DNA of 64,000 bases, from positions 41,557-105,556 of the forward strand of contig JAJCZL010000009.1 in the NCBI GenBank assembly GCA_029262415.1. Reading direction: 5' to 3'. The notes beneath the pieces are model-generated. The model was not told the DNA's origin. It saw only the letters and a list, made by a program, of their open reading frames with translations, and searched no databases. Origin of the DNA: Deltaproteobacteria bacterium (GTDB lineage: Bacteria > Desulfobacterota > Binatia > UBA1149 > JAJCZL01). Position numbers and translations under genes: made by a program. This document shows positions 58,874-64,000 of this stretch, piece by piece; position 1 is the stretch's first letter; each line of letters starts with the position of its first letter.

Positions 58874-59827
58874 TCAGCCGCGGAGGGATAGTTGGCGCTT
58901 GCGCCAGGCCGCGTAGGTCGAGGGTCCGAGCAGGCTCCAGCAGAGGTAGATCCAACACCGCCCGAAGAAGGGGAATACCCGCAGCGCTTGGGTCAGTTCG
59001 CGACGTGCCGCGGGCAGCGCGGAGCGATCCTGCGGGCTCAGGGCCAGAAGCTCCCTGCCGAGGCGAAGGTGGTTCTTGCCCACAGCGCGACGGTAAACCC
59101 AGGGGTGCTGTCGTGAGAACTCCGGGTGATTCGCCTTGACGCGCTCCAGAATGATCAGCCAAGCGCGAGCGTCCTTGACCTGGTCGGAGCTGTAGTTGCT
59201 CGCATGGATGCGCCGCAGCACCCGCGGTTCGCGAAGGACGGCCATGGGCACGTCGAAGGCACAACGAATCCAAAGGTCGCTGTCCCAGGCCCCGCACAGC
59301 CCCTCATCGTAGCTCCCGTGGATCTTGAAGACCGAACGGCGCGCGACCGGAGGACGCCCGGACCCGACCCGCGTGTCGCGGCCGATCATCCCTGCCGGAG
59401 TGAAGAACAGACCCGGCGTTCGTTTCGAGAAAACGCGCGGGCGCACACTCCCCTGACGGTCCATCTCGCGCTCGGCCATGAAGATCGCCCCGGTCTCGGG
59501 ATGGGCGTCGAAGATCGCGCGAACGTCGGCCAGCAACTCCGGATCCCAGCGGTCATCGGAATCGAGCAGACCGACAAACTCGCCTCGTGCTTCGCTAATG
59601 CCGCGATTGCGGGCCGCCGCCATGCCTCGGTTTTGCTGGAACAGGTAGCGAATCCGGCCCGCGTACGGCTTGAGTGCTACCGCCGTGGTGTCCTGCGATC
59701 CGTCGTCGACGACGATCACCTCAAGGTCGCCGGTGGTCTGCGCCAGCGCACTCTCGACCGCTTCGACGACATAGTCCGCGCGGTTATAGGTCGGGATAAC
59801 GATGCTATAGGTCGGGATCGGCTCCAT
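58874..59827 (-). CDS. GT2 family glycosyltransferase
   Basis: A 317-aa GT-A enzyme. It has YSIVIPTYNRADYVVEAVES at the N terminus, EVIVVDDGSQDTT, the DxD-type GLLDSDDRWDPEL (about 90) and the acceptor-region GAWDSDLWIRCAFD (an ED/WD catalytic-base equivalent). It lies upstream of and tight to the GT4 gene. Separated by 113 bp, including a hairpin, from the methyltransferase gene. Confidence 0.9.
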   Translation of the reverse strand: MEPIPTYSIVIPTYNRADYVVEAVESALAQTTGDLEVIVVDDGSQDTTAVALKPYAGRIRYLFQQNRGMAAARNRGISEARGEFVGLLDSDDRWDPELLADVRAIFDAHPETGAIFMAEREMDRQGSVRPRVFSKRTPGLFFTPAGMIGRDTRVGSGRPPVARRSVFKIHGSYDEGLCGAWDSDLWIRCAFDVPMAVLREPRVLRRIHASNYSSDQVKDARAWLIILERVKANHPEFSRQHPWVYRRAVGKNHLRLGRELLALSPQDRSALPAARRELTQALRVFPFFGRCWIYLCWSLLGPSTYAAWRKRQLSLRG

Positions 59828-59855
59828 CGCCGACAGGGTAGGCTCGTCGCTCCCA

Positions 59856-59876
59856 GAGGGTCAAGCCTTGGCCCTC
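59856..59876 (-). terminator. Hairpin between methyltransferase and GT2 genes
   Basis: GAGGGTCAAG and CTTGGCCCTC can pair almost fully (one G-U) around a very short loop. It could end the methyltransferase transcript. There is no T-run. Confidence 0.3.
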
Positions 59877-59940
59877 ATGCGACTTTCCGGTGTGGTTATG
59901 GGTGACAAAACCTCTATGAGAGCCGTGAAATCTCGGGCGG

Positions 59941-60630
59941 TTAACGCCGCTCGAGCAGGCTATAGAAATTTGCCGTCCAGATTTCCGCGGGCACCATCAG
60001 GATGTTTGACAAAATCTTGCCGAGCAGTCGATCGGTGAAACGCCGACGGTTGCTGCCGGAATACTGGGGAAGACAAACTTTACAATAAAAACCCGAGGCA
60101 AGGGCCAATTGGCGCATCGAACCGGGACAAAAGGGCGTGCAGTGGGTCAAGTCGCCAAATTGATGGCTGAACCCCCAAGGTGAAGCCGCATTTGGGGTTC
60201 TGAGCAACACCTTGCCACCGGGGGCGAGATGGCTGTCAACCAAACGCAGAAGCGCTACCGCATCATTCGGCGAAAAGTGCTCAACCACATCCATCAAGAG
60301 TACCGCATCAAATTTTCGATCGGTTTCGCCAAGTACTGAAAACACATCCCCGGCAATGAAATGATCTTTAACCTCGGCGGGAACAAATGCTTCAAGGGCT
60401 GGATCACGATCAACGCCAAGCAGGTTTTCGACGCCCTTTGATTTCAGATAAAGCAGGACAAGACCGGTTCCACAGCCGATTTCAAGAACCGATTTGTCAG
60501 CGGAAAGCCCTAGAGCTTGCCATATTTCTTCGTCAAAGCAGACCGCGCTTTTCTTTGAAAGCTGTGGGGTTTCATAATCTTTAAAGTCTTTGTAACTGTC
60601 ATAAAAATCGTTTGATTGACCGCGTGTCAT
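59941..60630 (-). CDS. SAM-dependent methyltransferase (class I)
   Basis: A 229-aa methyltransferase with SAM motif I VLEIGCGTGLVLLYL, an acidic motif II in LLGVDRDPALE, and VLLMDVVEHFSPNDAV as post-motif. The N terminus (SNDFYDSYKDFKDYETPQLSKKS, shown in part) is typical of glycan-cluster methyltransferases that modify sugar or lipid-linked intermediates. I chose ATG 60630. An upstream ATG at 60729 would add 33 Pro-rich residues. Base composition is less GC-rich than the flanking GT genes, which suggests separate acquisition. Confidence 0.82.
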   Translation of the reverse strand: MTRGQSNDFYDSYKDFKDYETPQLSKKSAVCFDEEIWQALGLSADKSVLEIGCGTGLVLLYLKSKGVENLLGVDRDPALEAFVPAEVKDHFIAGDVFSVLGETDRKFDAVLLMDVVEHFSPNDAVALLRLVDSHLAPGGKVLLRTPNAASPWGFSHQFGDLTHCTPFCPGSMRQLALASGFYCKVCLPQYSGSNRRRFTDRLLGKILSNILMVPAEIWTANFYSLLERR

Positions 60631-60883
60631 GCTTTCATCATCCAATAGAGTGGGCAACGAATATGTCCACCGGACCGGGTCAAGTCCAGATGGCGGGCGT
60701 ACTGGGTGTTCGGCTGGGGCATCAGGCAACCTTGCCAGACGCGCGCCTAACGTAAAACCTGCGCGGCCGCTATCGAGATTTTGAGCGAGACGCGATGCAC
60801 CCCGATGACTCGGAAAAGATCTTCGATGATGACGATATGTGGCGGGTCTTCGACCAGAACGACTGAAGCGCCCACTGTGCGGT

Positions 60884-62659
60884 TCAGCAGGCGACGCAGG
60901 TCAACACTACGGACTGTCCGACCGCGCGTTGCAGTATCGACAGCGCATCGGTCGCCGTAACCGCGGCGGATGCATCGACGTCACAAATACAAAGCGCGCA
61001 TACGCCGCTCCCGACCGCCGTGCGCAGAGCCGCAAGCGCGTCGGTGGCCGTCAAGCTACCGCTGCCGTCGGCGTCGCCGCAAGCAGACGCCGGCGGCATG
61101 GTCGTCGTAGTCGTTCCGGGGAACAATGACGAGGTCGCGTAGACGATATCATTCGCCGTTGCACCGGTGCGTCCGGTTAGCACCGGATCCGTCGCCATGA
61201 AAACCAACGTTCCGCCATCGCCGCTCACGACCGACAGCGAGGCGTGCTCCTGCGGATCGCTCCTCTGGGTAGGCGTCGGAGAGTTGGTGATACGCTCGGT
61301 CACACCGGTGGTCCGGTCGAGCACGAACACGTCGGGGACACCGCGAACCTCGACGAACTGCTCGTCTTCCAAGCGTACATTCTTCGAGCCGAAATAGGTC
61401 ACGAAGCGACCGTCGTCGCTGACGGCCTGGCGGGTCACTCCGTTCCCGCAGCATGTCTCATCGCCGATCGCCAAACGGCCGGTTCTTTCGTGAGAACCGC
61501 TGAGCCGATCGAAGAGATAGATGTCGGAGCCGTCGCCGTTGAGGTTGACGCCACCGTCCATCCGGTCGCCAAGAGCACTGAACACGATAAGGCTGCCATC
61601 GGCGGAAATCGAAGCGTTCTGGCCGAGCAACGGATTCGGAAGCTCTTGCCCGCCCGAATCGACGCTGACCCTGACGGTCGAGATCTCACCCGCCTCATCG
61701 AAGATCCCGTCGGCGTCGGTGTCGCGGTCGTGGAGAAACACATCGTCTCTGTTGTTGGTGTCGCCCGCGACGAGGTTTGTCGCACGGGATCCGAATACGA
61801 CGAAACGGCCGTCGCCGCTGATCGCGAGTGACGAGTTGGCAGGAAACCGGGCGCTAGCGTTGTCGGCCTCGGTTCCATCCGTGGCGACACTGACCCGCAC
61901 CGTGGTACCCGTCTCCATGTCGCGTACGAACACGTCGGGGCAGTGCCCCGGAAAGTTATGACCGCTGCATGCGTTTGTATCGTTATCGACGAGGTCCGGG
62001 ACCGAGGACGCAAACGCCACCCAGCGTCCGTCTGCGCTGATCGACGCGCTCTCGCTCGCTAGAGCTGAGGCCTCTCCTGCGAGGTTGACGCTGACCAGTT
62101 CATTGGCAATGCCACCGGGCTCATCGTAGATGCCGTTCTCGTTGCTGTCGCGGTCCCTTCGGTAGACTTGAGCAGCGGCCGAGGTCACACACCCCTGGTC
62201 ACAGACGCCATCGTTGTCCGTGTCCGTTCCCACCAAATCTCGCGAGCTGGACGTGTACGCGATGAAGCGGCCGTCGGCGCTGATCGATGGCTCCTTACCC
62301 AGGCCCTGTGTACCGTCGATATGTTCGCTAATGCGCAGGATCTCGTCCCTCATACGATCGAACAAGAAAATATCGATGGTGCCGTTCGTATCGTCGGGGA
62401 TCAGGTCTGCCGCGCGCGAGTCGAACACGATATAGCGTCCGTCGCGGCTCACGGATGCGAAGATGCTGTTGCCACTGCCCGGCTGTCCGGCCTCGTTGAG
62501 CGACGCGACGCCGGCGATGTGCCAAATACCCGCGTGATTGGCGATCGCCGCCGACGAACCCGCAAACACAGCGAATGCGAGGCCGATCACCCGAACCGGT
62601 GCGGTCGATCCCGTCGTAGACACCGGGCCATGATGTCGCAGCGTAAAAGATCTGTCCAT
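60884..62659 (-). CDS. Secreted TolB-like (WD40/PD40) protein with C-terminal dockerin-like repeat
   Basis: A 591-aa exported protein with a signal segment (GLAFAVFAGSSAAIA, about 27-41). The body is made of five or more PD40/TolB-type beta-propeller repeats carrying SxDGRxVxFxSxAxxLxxxDTN-like phrases (for example SISADGRWVAFASSVPDL). A TTTTTMPP linker follows, then two EF-hand-like dockerin units (DADGSGSLTATDALAALRTA and DVDASAAVTATDALSILQRA) bracketed by Cys residues CALCICD and CVAC. The propeller probably binds glycans or proteins. The paired units may be calcium-binding and Cys-linked. ATG 62659 is the best start. Monocistronic. Confidence 0.78.
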   Translation of the reverse strand: MDRSFTLRHHGPVSTTGSTAPVRVIGLAFAVFAGSSAAIANHAGIWHIAGVASLNEAGQPGSGNSIFASVSRDGRYIVFDSRAADLIPDDTNGTIDIFLFDRMRDEILRISEHIDGTQGLGKEPSISADGRFIAYTSSSRDLVGTDTDNDGVCDQGCVTSAAAQVYRRDRDSNENGIYDEPGGIANELVSVNLAGEASALASESASISADGRWVAFASSVPDLVDNDTNACSGHNFPGHCPDVFVRDMETGTTVRVSVATDGTEADNASARFPANSSLAISGDGRFVVFGSRATNLVAGDTNNRDDVFLHDRDTDADGIFDEAGEISTVRVSVDSGGQELPNPLLGQNASISADGSLIVFSALGDRMDGGVNLNGDGSDIYLFDRLSGSHERTGRLAIGDETCCGNGVTRQAVSDDGRFVTYFGSKNVRLEDEQFVEVRGVPDVFVLDRTTGVTERITNSPTPTQRSDPQEHASLSVVSGDGGTLVFMATDPVLTGRTGATANDIVYATSSLFPGTTTTTMPPASACGDADGSGSLTATDALAALRTAVGSGVCALCICDVDASAAVTATDALSILQRAVGQSVVLTCVAC

Positions 62660-62967
62660 CCTGCGCGGCGCGGTTGGGATCGGAGGTGGTGACCGGGCGG
62701 TGCGCACGCCTACGGAACCGTGGTCACTGCGCGTTCGCCCAGCGAATACGCGGCTGGTTCGGCCGTTTCGCGCCAGGCTGTCCGGCCGGCCTCAGTCCGG
62801 GGCGCTTTGCTCGGAAGGGTAGGGTCAAGCGGACTGTGCCCCGCGCCGGGGGACTCCCGGAGGGTGCCCGAAAAAACTTACGCATTGCCACGCAGTTGCC
62901 ACGCAAGTGAAAGCCGCCAAAACAGCCCCGCCAGAAAGCGGGTCGAAAACCTCGTAACTGAAAAAAC
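62660..62967. other. Intergenic region before the attachment site
   Basis: About 308 bp with no gene I can support. It is GC-rich and contains only short, weak frames. It lies between the TolB-like gene and the tRNA fragment. Confidence 0.45.
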
Positions 62968-63015
62968 TGGAGCTGACGCGCGGATTTGAACCGCGGACCT
63001 GCTGATTACGAATCA
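62968..63015 (-). tRNA. 3' fragment of tRNA-Thr(CGT), likely integration attachment site
   Basis: On the minus strand the sequence contains the anticodon loop TTCGTAA (anticodon CGT, Thr), the 3' half of the anticodon stem TCAGC, the variable loop, a perfect T arm (CGCGG-TTCAAAT-CCGCG), the 3' acceptor strand CGTCAGC, the discriminator T and an encoded CCA. The 5' acceptor strand, D arm and 5' anticodon stem are missing. The upstream sequence does not pair. This is the usual product of tyrosine-integrase insertion at the anticodon loop, and an integrase gene starts 210 bp away. Confidence 0.8.
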
Positions 63016-63115
63016 CACAAATGGGCGTCGACCCGTTGATGGTCAGTGTTGACTAACATCCTTATTTATATAGGCTTATCAACACTTTGAGCGTTCTTTT
63101 TCGTTGCTGTTTTAG

Positions 63116-63188
63116 AACGACGGCAGAACGACGGCAGTCGATTTTGACCTCAAAATTTCGTGCGATAACGACGGCAGAACGACGGCAA
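63116..63188 (+). repeat. Four 11-bp direct repeats, candidate integrase arm sites
   Basis: AACGACGGCAG occurs at 63116-63126, 63127-63137 and 63167-63177, and AACGACGGCAA at 63178-63188. That makes two tandem pairs whose starts are 51 bp apart, about five helical turns. They lie between the tRNA-fragment core and the integrase start, where arm-type binding sites of tyrosine recombinases are found. Confidence 0.6.
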
Positions 63189-63224
63189 ACGACCTGCTGA
63201 TTCCGCTCGCAGGGGGACAAGACG

Positions 63225-64000
63225 ATGCGAACCCGCAACACACGTAAGCTGACCGCAACAAGTATCGCGGCGTTACCGAAGGTGGTCGATCCGACCGGGC
63301 GCGGACGCGGCCGACGCTTCTACGACGGCACCTTGCGCGGCTTCGGCTGCGAGAAGTTCCCGAGCAATCGTGTTGTGTTCTTTCTTGAGTACACGCGCGA
63401 CGGTTCGCAGCGGCGCATACGCATCGGCGACTACGGTTCAATCACGCCGGCGACGGCCAGGCGCAAAGCCGAGCAGGTTCTGGCCAACGTCCAAGACGGC
63501 CGTGACCCTCTGGACGAGAAGGCTAAGGCGCGGGCGATGCCGAGCTTCGCCGAGCACGTCGAGCACTACTTGGTCGAGGTATCACGCAGAAAGAAAGAGC
63601 CACGTCATGATCGCCGCTATCTAACCCACACGCAGAACGGATGGGGCGACAAGCACACGGGATGGGCGCACAAACGGTTGGACGAGATCACGCGTGCCGA
63701 CGTGTTGCGCATGCGCACACGGGTGGTCGAAGGCGTACAGGCCAATCGGCACGCTGAAGGCTCAGGCCACACGGCTGCCAACCGGTGGCTCGCAAGTGTA
63801 CGGAGTTGCTTACAAGCAGCCGTCGACGACGGGTTCATCGAGCACAACCCCGCGGTTGCGATTAAGCCGTACCGCGAACTCCCCCCGCGCGCTCGCACGC
63901 TCTCGAAAAAGGAGCTGACCCGCGTGCTTGGCGCAATCGACGCCGAGCCCGACCCGCATGTGCGTGCGGCATTTCTGCTGCTGATTGAAACAGGTGCGCG
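63225..64000 (+). CDS. Tyrosine-recombinase integrase, N-terminal part
   Basis: The frame opens at ATG 63225 with AGGGGG upstream and runs off the window. The first 258 residues are visible. Residues about 1-95 form an arm-binding domain of the P4/DUF4102 type (LRGFGCEKFPSNRVVFFLEY, RIRIGDYGSITPATARRKAE). A SAM-like core-binding domain follows (about 110-215: RWLASVRSCLQAAVDDGFIEHNP), then the start of the catalytic domain LSKKELTRVLGAI, ending at LLLIETGAR where the first catalytic Arg is reached. It should recombine the tRNA-Thr attachment site just upstream. Length and integrity of the rest cannot be judged. Confidence 0.9.
   Translation, partial: MRTRNTRKLTATSIAALPKVVDPTGRGRGRRFYDGTLRGFGCEKFPSNRVVFFLEYTRDGSQRRIRIGDYGSITPATARRKAEQVLANVQDGRDPLDEKAKARAMPSFAEHVEHYLVEVSRRKKEPRHDRRYLTHTQNGWGDKHTGWAHKRLDEITRADVLRMRTRVVEGVQANRHAEGSGHTAANRWLASVRSCLQAAVDDGFIEHNPAVAIKPYRELPPRARTLSKKELTRVLGAIDAEPDPHVRAAFLLLIETGA

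Noticed and set aside
62825..63016. Minus-strand ORF of 63 residues at the tRNA fragment
   Set aside because: Its N-terminal residues are simply a translation of the tRNA 3' sequence.

Overview
This is a GC-rich chromosomal window from a Gram-negative, probably deltaproteobacterial-type or Candidatus Binatota-like soil or subsurface bacterium. That placement is an inference. It rests on a large acyl-CoA/CoA-ligase catabolic cluster, multiheme cytochromes, a pyruvate:ferredoxin oxidoreductase, and a cysteine-containing dockerin-like EF-hand repeat at the end of a TolB-like secreted protein. No rRNA, CRISPR array or intact tRNA is present.

1-18.4 kb is mostly housekeeping and accessory genes: the end of a DUF1704 peptidase-like gene, a coiled-coil protein, a DEDDh exonuclease, an SBF transporter, a UbiB/ABC1 kinase, a secreted His/Tyr/Gly-rich protein and an IS5 transposase scar. 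A five-gene minus-strand run follows (GST, YheT-like hydrolase, ABC-F, ribbon-helix-helix protein, membrane protein). After it come a sulfatase-fold membrane enzyme, a two-domain fatty acyl-CoA reductase, an orphan Flp pilin with a (KKP)n tail, an APH/P-loop kinase fusion and a peroxiredoxin.

18.4-29.4 kb is redox and central metabolism. A NapC/NirT-like membrane multiheme cytochrome and a five-heme partner diverge from nifJ (PFOR), which is followed by a dihydroorotate dehydrogenase-like gene. Then comes a tight FGGY kinase / inositol-monophosphatase / sphingosine-phosphate-lyase-like trio.

29.4-40.0 kb is one minus-strand catabolic operon: Old Yellow Enzyme, amidohydrolase, thiolase-fold protein plus DUF35 partner, enoyl-CoA hydratase, acyl-CoA dehydrogenase and two AMP-forming acyl-CoA ligases. 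A divergent TetR gene faces it across two matching palindromic operators. The thiolase-fold protein lacks the nucleophilic Cys and carries Tyr-type motifs, so the pair may be a retro-aldolase like Ltp2-ChsH2(DUF35). The likely role is activation and side-chain or ring beta-oxidation of an unknown carboxylic acid.

40-45.6 kb holds a metallo-beta-lactamase-fold enzyme, an OmcA/MtrC-type decaheme outer-membrane lipoprotein with a collagen-like stalk, and an SGNH hydrolase. 45,676-48,599 is an apparently intact 2,924-bp transposon. It has 23-bp terminal inverted repeats, an 8-bp target duplication (CATCGTTT), an IS1-like DDE transposase and five passenger genes, including a Clp-fold serine protease homologue and a 55-aa double-CxxC protein.

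48.8-60.6 kb is a surface-glycan region: GT39, GT4 with an alpha-barrel fused to its C terminus, GH130, two GT2, two further GT4 and a methyltransferase, plus a decayed unknown gene. The window ends with a TolB/dockerin protein, a 3' tRNA-Thr(CGT) fragment that looks like an attachment site, paired 11-bp direct repeats that look like integrase arm sites, and the start of a tyrosine integrase. This marks the left edge of an integrated element that continues beyond the window.
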